64,000 nucleotides of DNA from Daphnia pulex. Its lineage: Eukaryota > Arthropoda > Branchiopoda > Diplostraca > Daphniidae. The DNA is taken from assembly GCF_021134715.1 (NCBI RefSeq), contig NC_060024.1, forward strand, positions 6,324,001 through 6,388,000, given 5' to 3'. Every line of letters starts with the position of its first letter. The first letter of the stretch is position 1. Positions 45,701-58,800 of this stretch are shown here, in pieces. Position numbers and translations under genes: made by a program. The notes below the pieces were generated by a model. It saw nothing but the letters and a program-made list of their open reading frames with translations. It searched no databases and was not told the DNA's origin.

Positions 45701-48700
45701 TCAGTTCGATTCCGGGTGATTTTAACGCAATTAAATCTGAAACCTTACACGGATCCAATCACCGTCTTCATTGTGGTATACAAAATTAATGATTAGACGC
45801 TCTTACAATTGAACTATTTAATCATTTTGATCCATTTGTCAAATTAGAATCCGCAGGGATTCATTATGCGTCGCTGGCCGTCGCGTAACCCAAGAAACGG
45901 TTCGTCAAATTCTTCTTAAAAACTAATTTTAACGTCAATTAAATAATTAACAACGAATATAAATTATCAGGAGTGGCAACACTGTCGTACGACGTGCCGT
46001 CCTATCCGACGATGGGCAACTGGACGATCCGCGTCGAGGCCATGCAACAGGTACACGAGCACCAGTTCGTGGTGGAGCGCTACTACATTCCGTTCTTCGA
46101 AGTCATTCCGTCGGCGCCGGCCTACGTCCTCGACTCGGACGAGAAATACACGGCCGGCGTGACGACTCCGTTCCACAGGGCCCGCGTCGCCAACGGCAAC
46201 ACAACCGTCCAGGTCCACGCCAGACCGGTCAACACCTCTATCCGGGCCTACCGGCTAGTCAGCGAAGAACATCCTCCGTGGGTATAAATCAATTGCTGAA
46301 TGACCTACAGTTAATTAGCGCCATGGAATTTCATTCATTCGGCCCGTCTCTGGTTGTACAGACTCACGAATTTTCCTACGCGGTCGACTTGAATGACGTG
46401 AGGAGCGCTATGGGGACGAGAAGCTTGGCCGGCTGGGTCATCCGAGTCACGACGTCGGTGCACAATTATTTCATGGGTGAAACGCGTCGGGGTTTCATCG
46501 AGACGCGCGTCATCCGCGCTCAACTCAAATTCAAATTTTCTGGCGCCAAAACGGCCGTTTTCAAACCGGGGATGCCATTCGAGGGACACGTTTACGTCAT
46601 GTACGACGACGATCAAGCCCTTTCGCCTGAAAAACTGGCCGGAGCGACTCTGACCATCCGGCCGGTGGTGACGACGTCCAACGGCCAATTGAAGACGCTG
46701 CCGGAAGTGATTGTTCCGGCCACGGGCGAATATCTGAGCAATCCTAAAGGCGCAAGCAAGAAAAAATACGGCGCCGATTTCAAACAGTGGATGGAACGGC
46801 AAGCGGAAGACGCCGAGTTTGGCCAATTTCGACGCACCGGCGTCTACCATTTTCGCGTATGCATAAATTATTCTGGTGCATAATAAGGCTAGATTGTTAT
46901 TTAATTGATTTTCCGTCTCGGTAGTTCTCGGTACCGAAAGACGCCAGCGCAATCAAAATCACGGCAACGTACAAGGACGGAGAAGGCGACAAGGCAACCG
47001 CTGAAATGCGGGCCGTCGCTTTCTATTCGGCCAACGAAATGTACGTCCATGTCGGGACCAGCACTGAGCAAGGACGACTGGGCGAGAACGCCGTGATTCA
47101 CCTGCGGAGTAATTTCGGATTCCAGGTCTACAGTTACGTTGTAAGTTCTTCGGTGAAATAATTATTGGCTTCTCGGAATTGTTTTAATGGGACACGAATT
47201 GGGGATGTCCACAGGTCGTCTCGAAAGGTTTGGTGATCCACGGCGCCACTGAAACGCATCCGCATCCGACCAAGTTGGTGACTTTCTCAGTTCCCGTTTC
47301 CTCCGAAATGGCGCCAACTTTCAAACTGGTGGCCATGATTGTCAGTCCAGTCGGCGAACTGGTGGCCGATTCCGTCACGATCCCGGTCCAAAGTTTCAAC
47401 CGTTACAAGGTAACAAATTTTTTCAAATGTTATTTCATTGTAGTACAACTATAATTTGTGGATAGATGAATGTGACTACAGTTCAAGTGCGAGATCATTC
47501 GAAAGAGACGGTCCAGCTGGTGACAAGGACTCGACCGGGCGCGTTTGTCGGAGTTTCCTTATTACGTTCCATCAATTACATTTTCCAAGCGGACAACGAC
47601 TTAAATCCCAGCAGAGTACTTAAAGCGCTTTACAAATTGGAACCTTTCACAAAGTACGGGTTTCATTAAATTAATAAGTTCGTCTAATAGGAAATGATTA
47701 TAAAGTTGGATTATATTTGGCCAGGTCGGTGCACGGAGTGACTTGGACGGACCGCGAGGGATTGAAAGCCGAACGGACGGAATATTTCAAAGGAGCCAAT
47801 CCCGGAGCAGATACGAAACGGACCTTCGATCTTGCCGGACTTTTGCTTTTCTCCGACGCTCGAATCAGTCAATACCCTGACACTGGTGAGTTTTTAATTT
47901 CAAAATTGGTTAACCATTTGATTTTATTATGTAACGCAAATTTAATTTCTGCAGCCAACTGTGATCAGAGCAATGGATACGAGCCGTGCCTGGCAGCTGG
48001 ATGTTTCCACAAGGATCAGCGCTGTGACGGGAAAGCCGATTGCACCGACGGATCCGACGAGGATGACTGCAAGTCTTTTTAGACATTTGGGATTTGAAAG
48101 ACCATTTGTTTTATTGATTTGGCGATCTTGTCTTTTTCCAGGTCCTCCTGTCGTAGATGACAAGATGAATTTTCGAATATTTCGCAGGAGTCGTTATCAC
48201 GTAATTGGCGAAAACTATTATGAAAGGTTGTCATTTCATTGAACGATTTGCGCTGTTCATATCTACAGGATTTCTACGATTGGCTGGACGGCGATTGGGC
48301 CTGGTACGATATTCCGACCACCGACGACGGCATAGAGTTCCACGACCGAGGCATAGCAGCCACCGATGAAATTTGGTACATTAACGCCTTCAGTTTCCAT
48401 CCGGAATTCGGTTTTTCAATGATGGATCAAGCGGTCGAGGTACAGGAAAGAACTCTCACAGATGAGTTTTCATTCATTCATTCATTCATTTTTTTTTTTT
48501 TTCAATCAGTACGACGGAACGGCTCCGTTTTACTTTTCAGTCGAAACGCCCAGCGCCATCCGCCGAGGCGAGACTCTCGGCGTCCGGTTGATGGCCGTCA
48601 ACAATCTCAAAGAAGAAGTGATGACGCTGATCGTTTTGGAAGCGTCGGACGATTATCTTTTCGTCGAAACGGGAGACGATGGCGAAGTTGAGCATTACCG

Positions 48701-51698
48701 ACCGAAACTAGTCGGTGGAGAGCGTCAGCACATGGTCGCCGTACGTAAAATGAATTTCTCTGAATTTTGATAAGCCAACCGTTACGTCAGTTCTAATCAT
48801 CTAATCTATTGATTTGTAATAATTAGGTCAAGGCCCAATCTTTTAGGGAAGTCCACTTGCCGATTTCTCCACAGGTGGAACAGGGCACCATCACGATTAA
48901 AATCCAAACCATCAGCCAGATTAGACGGCAGACTTTCGAAATTGATCTCGATATCTTGGTAAACTATATTAGTTGATAATATTTGAAATTTTTGGCGCCA
49001 ATTCTGTAAGAAATGTATTTTTCATCATAGCCGGAGGGTGCTACAGTTACCAGATACACTTCGCTTTTATTGGATTTGAAAAATCGAGCCCACGTTCTGC
49101 GATATCTCGACATTCCGGTTGAAGAGTCGCCCATCATTCCTTACTCCAAATTCCGCCGATACGTTTTCGGCAGTCCTCGAGCTTCCGTCACTTTGTGCGG
49201 TAACAACTTTCCCGGATTTCATGAGATAAGATGTTTGTAATTACATTTTTAAAATTTATAAATAGGCGATGTCTTTGGGCCCGTTTTCCCGTCTACGCCC
49301 ACCTCGACCGACTCGCTACTGAGCAGATCCCTGCACGGAACCAAAGCCAATCTGTACAACCTGGCCAGCACTTTGTGGAGTCTCCACTATCTTCGGCTGA
49401 CGAACCAACTCAAATCCAGAGTGCTGTACAGGGGATTGAACACGATGAACATCCAAATGGCAGAGCTCATGCGTCTCTATAATTACGACGGATCATTTAT
49501 CGCTCAAAAAGCCTCCGACCCCAGTGTTTGGGTGACTGTAAGATTTGAAACAAAAAAATCAGTTGTTCAATCAAATGATTTCAATTGATTTTATTTCTAT
49601 AAGGCTTGGGTGATTCGAGTTCTGGGCCAGTCGCAATTCCAAGACTGGGAAAATCATTTCTTCGTCGACAGGCGACTGCTCGGCACTTCTGTTCAATGGA
49701 TTTTGAAAAATCAAAACCGGGACGGTACCTTCGAGGAACCCGACGATTACCCGTTTCCTCTGGAAATTCAAAGTGTAATTGATTAAATTGCCATTTTATT
49801 CTTTACGGTTTTTCTCATCGATTGTTCGATTGCAGGTGCGGAATGCTACGAGAAAGGTTGCACTGACAGCTCACGTGTTAATTGGTTTGCATCATTGCAG
49901 CGAAAGTTTAGAAGGGCCGTTAAAAGTGCTCACGGCGACGGCCAAAGCTCGTTCAGTCAAGTATTAATCTAGTTTTAAAAAATGCTCTACTTTTACGTAG
50001 GCTGACTTCTTTTATTGATTTATCTAGTTATTTAGAACGGGCTGTGTCACGTCTGACGGACCCTTACGAAGTGGCAATCGTCACCTACGCGCTGACGTTG
50101 GCCAACAGCCCGGCAAAAGAATCCGCATTCAACGGGTTGCACAAAATCAAACGAGAGAGCGGTAAATTTGAATTTTGAATTTATTTGTCAAACGACATTG
50201 ATTGATGAATTTAATGATACATTCATTCGCAGACGGAATGGTTTATTGGTCACGGGAACCGGTTCCGTCCAATCAAATTCTCTACGAGAATCAGCGGCCG
50301 TTCCTCCAGCCGCGTTTGCCCATGCACCAAGACGCCGCGGCGGTTGAAGCGACGTCCTACGCTCTTCTCGTCTATTTGGCTCGTGATGGCATCGGCGATC
50401 TGCAGGAGAGGGTCGTCTCTTGGCTCAACACGATGCGCATGGTCGACGGTGGTTTCGTTTCCATCTACGTAATTATTTCACGAATATATCCTTCCTCGCC
50501 GCAACCGATGTATTTATAGAAGAAGTTGATTGACTTTTCTAATTTCTTCTCTACTACAGGATAGCATTGTTGCTATGGAAGCCCTCACGGAATACGCTTA
50601 CCGAGCCAGATTGCGTGATATTACCGACATGAGTGTCGTCGTGGAAGCGTCCGCTTCCAAAATGGGCAAAACTATGCGCATTAACAGCAACAGTTTGGCC
50701 AACGTTCACCGGATGAATGTAAGGTTTTCCTTTATCTTTTTAAGAGACAATTGTTGATTTAAATAACTTATTGTAGATTCCAAATGTCTGGGGCCATGTC
50801 AACATAATCGGCCGGGGAGCCGGCCAGGCCGTTTTGCAGCTCAAAGTTCAATACGGAATCGACTGGGAGGAGTTGAACGACGTGCCAAAACGGCGCTATT
50901 TCGATTTATCGGTCGACGAAACGTACAGTCATTTCCGCAACAAGTCTCACGTGACCGTTGAAGCCTGCATCAGGTAGAATAATAATAATAAGAAGAACCA
51001 ATTTGATTCTAGTTTGATACCCGCCCTGGTGGATGGATTAATAATTGAACCAATTATAAAAATGCAGATGGTTGGCAACGGACGAAGCCAAAACAAGTGG
51101 TCCAACCACATTAGAAGTGGAAACGCCGTCGGGTTACGGGTTCGTCCAGTCCGATGCCAACGAGTTAGTCATCAAAAACAATTACACGTTCATCCGCGAC
51201 GTGTTCATTGGCCGCAGTAAAATCATTTGGGTTTTCGACCGGGTAATGAATACAATTTCCCCCCGTAATCAATTGACAAATAATAATTTGAAAATGATTA
51301 GGTTGGCGAGGAGCGGCTTTGTATTAAATATAATGTCCATCGTTGGTTTCCCGTTGCCAATATGACCCTGTACCGCGAGGCCGTTGTCTACGAGTCCCAC
51401 ATGCCGGGTAATATTTAATTATTACAGCTATTAACATGTTTTACGTTTCCTTTAATTATTTAAAAATACAAATGAAAAATCAGAACACTTTGAGATGATC
51501 ATCTTCAACGCTACGCCGCTCTACGTGTTGGACATTTGCGAGGTGTGCGGCAGCTACCAGTGTCCGTACTGTCCCTATTTCAGCGGCTCGCCCGTCTCCG
51601 CCAAATTGTCATCGCCGCTGCTCGTCATCTTCGGTTCTCTCCTGGCCAACGCTTTCGTCCATTACCTTCACCGCCGTCAGTTTCGACCAACTTTGTGA
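42761..51698 (+). CDS. Mcr: Macroglobulin complement-related protein (Mcr), first copy
   Basis: Twenty-seven exons (first 42761-43008, then 45196-45379 and on to 51484-51698) join in one frame to give 1,651 residues. The N-terminus has hydrophobic segments consistent with a signal peptide. Macroglobulin domains start with TFVATASKIVRPNTVYRV. One LDL-receptor class A module (six cysteines, DGSDEDDC) lies at about residues 764-801 (exons 47955-48068 and 48142-48200). A complement-like thioester/alpha-helical region follows, but the GCGEQ position reads GTKAN (near 49339), so no thioester can form. A cysteine-rich segment (CEVCGSYQCPYCPYF) and a hydrophobic tail end the protein, suggesting membrane attachment. 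In Drosophila, Mcr acts at septate junctions and in immunity; the same role here is inferred. The length is close to insect Mcr. Confidence 0.9.
43009..45195. other. Mcr: First intron of Mcr copy 1
   Basis: A 2.2-kb intron, by far the largest of this gene, with no coding frame supported. It contains an 8-bp perfect inverted repeat ACCGGTAC/GTACCGGT at 43179-43200 and C-runs near 43600. It may hold regulatory sequence, but I see no specific site. Confidence 0.5.
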
Positions 51699-52843
51699 TG
51701 TTCCATCCATTCTGCATTTTCCGCACTATTTAGAAAATAGTTGACATCCGATATAATTAAGCGCCCTGTGTCCTTCTTTCGTTTTGGAACAGAAGGTGGG
51801 TGATTTTGTTTTTCGTGTCTTGTACATAGAAGTTTAAAAAGGCTTTGAAAATGTTGTTTTTTGTTTCGCGCGTTATTTGGTTACTCTTATTCCTACAAGA
51901 ACAAACAGAACTCAAAGAATTTCAATAAAAGAGAAGCATATTATTTCAGTAAGAAATGATGGATTTCGCGTCCAATTTCATTCCGTCAAACCAGTTTTTC
52001 TTATTATGTGTTGAAGCTCTCGCAATTTAAATTAAATAATAAGTTTTATAAATGTCAAAACGCTTGCGGCTAGAGCGAGAGCTAGAACATAGTAACGTAG
52101 CAACATTCATAATTTCATAGTTTTTTATTAGATTTCATTTATCTATACAAGTATTACCGGTACGGATATAATAACTAGGCGATTGAGATTTCAACACAAC
52201 TTTCCGTTTTGGAGTCCACTTTTTGTTCCAACTCCACGCCTCGACTGATGTAAAATTTGATTGATGTCGCATCTCTCAAGGATTCTCGGGAATCGCAACA
52301 TAGAAAACCCGATTTTTTCTTTCTGGTCTTTTTAAGTCGTCATGGTATAATGTTATATTTTCCAGGTAACATCATCAATATTTATATCAATATTTTAGTG
52401 TTATCGGACGTTTCCATACCAACAGTCCACACACAACAAAGAACGAGTTCACTTTGTGTAAATAAAAAAACACAGCAGCCCCATCTGGTATAATAATTAT
52501 TACTTTTGTTTGCTCAAAAGAGGAGGAAAGAGGGAAGGGCGTAAAGGGTCTCTGACGTAATTTGCGGTTAACTCGCGGCATGTGCTGGCCCAACACAGCC
52601 GGGGACTGTTGCAGCTTTGAACGGTGCCCACCTTTTTACAAAACAGTTGGCAGAAAGATCTGCTGTCGGCTACACCACGCGCTCGTCTCCTGTGTTGTGT
52701 TCGGCTTTCACCCTCCCCCGTTACAATTTCTTTTTTTTTTATGACGCCATATAATAACTGGAATCGTCGTGTGTATTATAATTGTGCGCTCTACATCGTA
52801 ATCGCCCCAAATTTGGCCGGAATTCACCGCTGGATATCGCATC
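51699..52843. other. Intergenic region between Mcr copies 1 and 2
   Basis: It holds the 3' untranslated region of copy 1, with an AATAAA polyadenylation signal at 51924-51929, and the promoter of copy 2. No other gene is seen. Confidence 0.55.
51924..51929 (+). promoter_or_regulatory. Mcr: Polyadenylation signal AATAAA of Mcr copy 1
   Basis: Canonical hexamer 226 bp after the stop codon, the first one downstream on this strand. Confidence 0.6.
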
Positions 52844-55800
52844 ATGAATGTCCTGTTGATTGCGATACTAATCGACTCGATGATGATGTCACACGTCTTC
52901 ACTCAATCTGTGATTTCCAGCACACAATTCCAGCAAGATGATGGTCGCTATTCCGTGAGTCCAATTTCACCTGACAACCGAATAGTTCTCCAGCAGCAGG
53001 ATCGTCTCCTTCATCCGTAAGTCTATTTCGTTTAAATAGCAAATAACATCCGACTTGTATAGTTATAGCGCCCTTTAGGCATCTGAGCTACTTTGGCCGG
53101 AGTAGATTGGCGTTTTATGATGGATGGCGAACTGCTGGAGAGTTGTTGTTGCTGGCTGTTGTGTTGTTCCCGTTTGTTGCTGGGCTTCGGGACATCATAA
53201 GAAGTGTTCCATCCGGCACTCAAGGACGCCAAACTCGTCTCCCAAGAAACTAATGAAGGATCATAAACCTTGGAAGCTCTTGAGCCTATATTGCATATTT
53301 TCCAGTGTTCGTAATGGCCTATTGTTGTTGGCCTTGATGGGTCCAGGTTGTTGAAAAGAGAGCTAGAGACCATGACGTAGCAGCAGCTGCTGCTGCCTAG
53401 CTGTTGGGTCTCTCGAGCACAGAACCCAATAGCACCACAGGATTGAATAGCGTCTGGCTCATGTCTACCTGCAACCTTTTTTTGTTTTGGGCTCTTTGTC
53501 GTGAGTAGATAACAAATAAAAAAAATACCGGTAGTACGAAAACAAGAAAAACGGACACTGGATGTGAACAACCCCAAAAAAGGAGCGCACCCCAATCTGA
53601 ATAGAATCATAGCATTTTATTCTTAATGGATTTCAACGATAACTGCATGGGAGTATATACCCAAAGGTTGCGCTTATAGATCTAGAGCGAAAAGTCGAGT
53701 CATTATGACCATTGCGTTGCAAATAATGTGACTGCCAGCCTTTAAGTTTTAAAAAAAAGGAGAGAAAAACCAACATTACAAAATGACGAGGAACGAAAGT
53801 CATGAAAAGCAACGACGAATAATATAACGCAGGGAAAAACCCAGGGCCTTGGGCTCGTCGTCCCCATGTGAAGCTCTTATTTGTGTACTTGTTATACCCT
53901 GCAATCTATTTGTCAAGCGAGTCAGTTTCGTATTTTTCGTCGCTTTTCCACTTCACCGGACGCACTTATTGCCGTTTTGTAACACGGCTAAAGGCCTTAA
54001 CACATATACTTATAGTCACCATATATTTTTATTTTTTGGAAATAAGGCTGATTCTCACCGTAACGCTCAAGGGCGACTTGCCGAAAACCGCAAATAAATT
54101 TCGGGTGGAATGCGTCTCGTTCTTGCGCTGTGCGATTCATCACAAAACAAAGTCAATATCCTTGTGATAATTTCCGTATATAAGGATGTGTATTAATGCT
54201 GTGGGTTGTTGCCCTGGTGACAAACGGATTTAAAACACAAGTGTTGCAATCTGGTATAAAGGAATTTCTTCGTCACGGCTTCGGCGATCCTCCGACCAGA
54301 CACGGTCTACCGGGTTCACGTTGTCGTCCTGCCGGGCTCGCCAGATTTGGTCTTCAAGGCGCTGATTACCAAAGGAAGTGGCCAGCACGTCGCTTCGGCC
54401 AGCAGCGACTCGGTCGACGCTGGAACTAGCACTCATCTCCTGCTCAAAGTGCATTTTCTCTCTCTTTAATATACACCGCATTCTATGGAAATTCGATGGA
54501 ATTGAGATTCAACGATCCGAAATTCATGCAAATGTACAGGTCCCGGCTTCCATTTCCAAGGGCGATTACCGCCTCAAACTGGAGGGCTACGATGTCCAGC
54601 ATCCGCAGAAAGCCGTTCTTATCAAGGAGAGTCCTCTGGTCTTCCATTCCGACTTTCTCTCCATTATCGTCCAGTTGAACCGAAAAATATTTGCCAATGC
54701 AATGACCGGTATAATAAAATTGAAAAAAACCAGAGTAAATTGAATTTTGGCGGGTTAAACATTAATTTGATTTCATATAACAGTTCGATTCCGGATTATT
54801 CTAACTCAAATGGATCTGAAACCTTACACGGATCCCATCACCATCTTCATTTTGGTCAGTTGTTAAATATGATTCAGTTATCATAGGATTAAACAAAATT
54901 TCAAATGTTTCAGGATCCTCAAGGATTCATCGTTCGTCGCTGGCCGTCACGGAACCCAACAAACGGTATTCACATCTTGTATATAGGGGTTGACTATTTG
55001 TCTTCTCCGATTGCGTAATATAAATACAATTGAACAAATGGTGTCGTCAGGTGTGGTGTCGTTGACCTACCAGTTGCCACCCAATCCGAGTGTGGGCAGC
55101 TGGACGATCCGCGTCGAGGCCATGCAACAGGTTCACCAGCACCAGTTCGGTGTCGAGCACTATTACATTCCATTCTTCGAGGTGATGCCATCGGCACCTG
55201 CTTACGTTCTCGACTCGGATGAGACGTACACGGTCGAGGTGACCACTTCAGTCCACACACAGTTCGTTGCCAATGGCAATCTGACCGTCCACGTCTACGC
55301 CCGGCCAGTCAACAGTACGGCGAACGATTACCAACTAGTTGTCGAAGAACTTTTTCCATGGGTACATAAAATAACAGTGTATAGACCTTGATTTTTTAAA
55401 CTGAAATTTGAAAACGCTGAAATTTTGTTTCGGGAATTTGAACAGAATCACGAATTCACTTACGACGTTAACCTGGGCGACGTGAAAAGTGCGATCCGAT
55501 CAAATAGTCTAGTCGGTTGGGTGATCCGAGTGACGACTGTGTTGCACAGTTATTTCATGGGGGAAGCGCGCGACGGTTTCATCGAGACGCGCGTCATCGG
55601 GGCCCAACTCAAATTCAAATTTTCTGGCGCCAAAACTGCCGTTTTCAAACCAGGGATGCCGTTCGAGGGACATGTTTACGTCATGTACGACGACGACCAG
55701 GCCCTGACGTCTGAAAAATTGGCCGGTGCTACGATCACGCTCAGACCAGTCGTCACTTCTACAAACGGACAGATGAAGACACTGCCGGAGATTACAGTGC

Positions 55801-58800
55801 CGGCCAAAGGCGAATATCTCAGCCACAAGCAGGAGAATAGTCAAATGTATAACAACGAATTCGACAATTGGATGGAACATAAGATCGAGGACGTCAAATT
55901 TAATCAATTTCGCGCTACTGGCGTGTACAATTTCCGCGTACGTCATTTCTTTTCCTGTCATTGCGTAATAACCAACATATGGTAACTTTTGGATGTATTG
56001 TCAAAAGTTTTCGGTACCTAAAGATGCCAAATCGATGCGAATATCGGCTACTTATAAGGACGGAGACGGAGACAAAGCAACCGCTGAGCTCCAGGCCGTC
56101 CCTTTCTACTCTGCCAAAGAAATGTATGCCCATGTTGAGACCAGTACCGAATACGGCCAGCTCGGAGAAAACGTTGTTATTCACCTGCGGAGTAATTTCG
56201 GATTCCAGGTCTACAGTTACGTGGTAAGTTCTTCGGTGAAAATATTATTGGCTTCTCGGAATTGTTTTAATGTGACACGAATTGGGAATTTCCACAGGTC
56301 GTCTCGAAAGGTTTGGTGATCCACGGCGCCACTGAAACGCATCCGCACCCGACCAAGTTGGTGACTTTCTCAGTTCCCGTTTCGTCCGAAATGGCGCCAA
56401 CTTTCAAACTGGTGGCCATGATTGTCAGTCCAGTCGGCGAACTGGTGGCCGATTCCGTCACGATTCCAGTCCAAAGTTTCAACCGCTACAAGGTAACAAA
56501 CTTTTTCAAATGTTATTTCATTGCAGTACAACTATAAATTGTGGATAGATGAATGTGACTACAGTTCAAGTGCGAGATCATTCGAAAGAGACTGTCCAGC
56601 TGGTGACAAGGACTCGACCGGGTGCATATTTCGGAGTTTCTCTATTACGAACTCTCAGCTACATGTTCCAAGCGGACAATGAGCTAACGCCCAGCCGAGT
56701 ACTCAAAGCGCTTTACAAATTGGAACCTTTCACAAAGTACCGGTTTCATTAAATGAATAAGTTCGTTAAACAAGAAATAATTTAAGTTGAATTATTATTT
56801 GGCCAGGTCGGTGCACGGAGTGACTTGGACGGACCGCGAGGGATTGAAAGCCGAACGGACGGAATATTTCAAAGGAGCCAATCCCGGAGCAGATACGAAA
56901 CGGACCTTTGATCTTGCCGGACTTTTGCTTTTCTCCGACGCTCGAATCAGTCAATACCCTGACACTGGTGAGTTTTTAATTTCAAAATTGGTTAACTCTT
57001 TGATTTTGTGTAACGCAAATTTAATTTCTGCAGCCAACTGTGATCAGAGCAATGGATACGAGCCGTGCCTGGCTTCTGGATGTTTCCACAAGGACCAGCG
57101 CTGCGATGGAAAATCGGATTGCACCGACGGATCCGACGAAGATGACTGCAAGTGTTTTACTTTCCACAGTTCAAGTTCCTATAATTTATCGATTGCTCAT
57201 GTTTGAATAATTTCCAGGCCCTAGTGCGGATGACAAAATGGAATTTCGCCTCATGCGTTGGAGCCGTAATCTCGTAATCAAATTTGAATTATGCTTTTTT
57301 TTTTAAATCACGATTCCAATTTCTCAACATTTAATTGTACAACAGGATTTTTACGATTGGCTGGACGGCGATTGGGCCTGGTTTGACGTGCCAACAACAG
57401 ACGACGGTATAGAATTCCATGACCGAGAAGTAGCCGCCGACGACGACAGTTGGTACATTAATGCCTTCAGTTTCCACCCGGAACTCGGTTTCGCAATGCT
57501 GGACGAAGTCGTCGTGGTACGTACAACTAAAGATTTGATTGTTTTCTTGAGGACATTTCTATTTCAGTTTGGTACGTTTCAAACAGTACGATGGATCGCC
57601 GCCGTTTTATGTTTTAGCGGAATCACCTAGCGCAGTGCATCGTGGGGAAACCCTCGGCGTCCGGTTGATGGCCATCAACAATCTCAAAGAAGAAGTGATG
57701 ACGCTGATCGTTTTGGAAGCGTCGGACGATTATCTCTTCGTCGAAACGGGAGACGATGGCGAAGTTGAACATTACCGACCGAAACTAGTTGGTGGAGAGC
57801 GTCACCACATGATCGCTGTTCGTACCTAAACGTCTAAGCTTTTTAACATAGTCTGATGAATGATCATTCTTGATTTGATCGATCACTAGGTGAAGCCGGA
57901 ATCGTATCAGGAAGTCTACTTGCCTATTGCTCCACAGGTGGAGCAAGGTATGATTACCGTTAAAATCCAAATTCATACTCAAATCCGCCAGCAAGTTTTC
58001 GAAATCGATCTGGAGATTATGGTACGAAAATCACCAAAGTAATCATTTTAATTAAAGCTAACGATAATGAGTCATTATTGATTTGAATTTCATAGCCTGA
58101 AGGAGCCACCATCAGTCGACATACTTCGCTTTTATTGGATTTGAAGAATCGAGCGCACCTCTTAAGATTTCTCGACATTCCGGTCGAAGAGTCGCCCATC
58201 ATTCCATACTCCAAATTCCGCCGATATGTTTACGGCAGTCCTCGGGCCTCCGTCACTTTGTGTGGTAAGAAACATCAACTTTTCTTCCGGTTTGGTAAAT
58301 AAGGTTTACTTATTTTTTTCCATCGATAACAGGCGATGTATTTGGACCTGTGTTTCCATCGACGCCCATCACCACCGACTCGCTACTCGGCAGATCTCTG
58401 CGCGGAACCGAGGCGACTTTGTTTAACTTGGCCACCACATTGTGGAGTCTTCACTATCTCCGGCTGACGAACCAACTCGAGTCGGATGTTTTGTACAGCG
58501 GACTTAACGACATGAACGTCCAAATGGCGGAACTGATGCGTCTCTACAGTCACGACGGATCTTTTCGCGCCCAAACAAATTCAAATCCCAGCGTCTGGGT
58601 GACGGTTAGTCATTGTCCCTGTGTTTATAAACTTCCAATGTATAATCGCGTAATTAATTTATGTGAATGATGAATATAGGCTTGGGTGATTCGAGTTCTG
58701 GGCCAGTCGCAATTTCAAGATTGGGAAAACCATTTCTTCGTCGACAGGCGGCTGCTCGGCACTTCTGTTCAATGGATTTTGAGTCATCAAACGAATGACG

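Noticed and set aside
49266-49537. Classification of the Mcr genes as ordinary thioester proteins (TEP)
   Set aside because: No GCGEQ motif is present, and the LDL receptor module in the middle is typical of Mcr.
53070-53095. tRNA-like GCATCTGAGCTAC segment
   Set aside because: Only about 13 bases match a D-arm; there is no acceptor, anticodon or T-arm around it.
53032-53610. 192-codon minus-strand open frame in the first intron of Mcr copy 2
   Set aside because: No recognisable domain, no conserved counterpart in the sister intron, and low-complexity serine/glutamine stretches.
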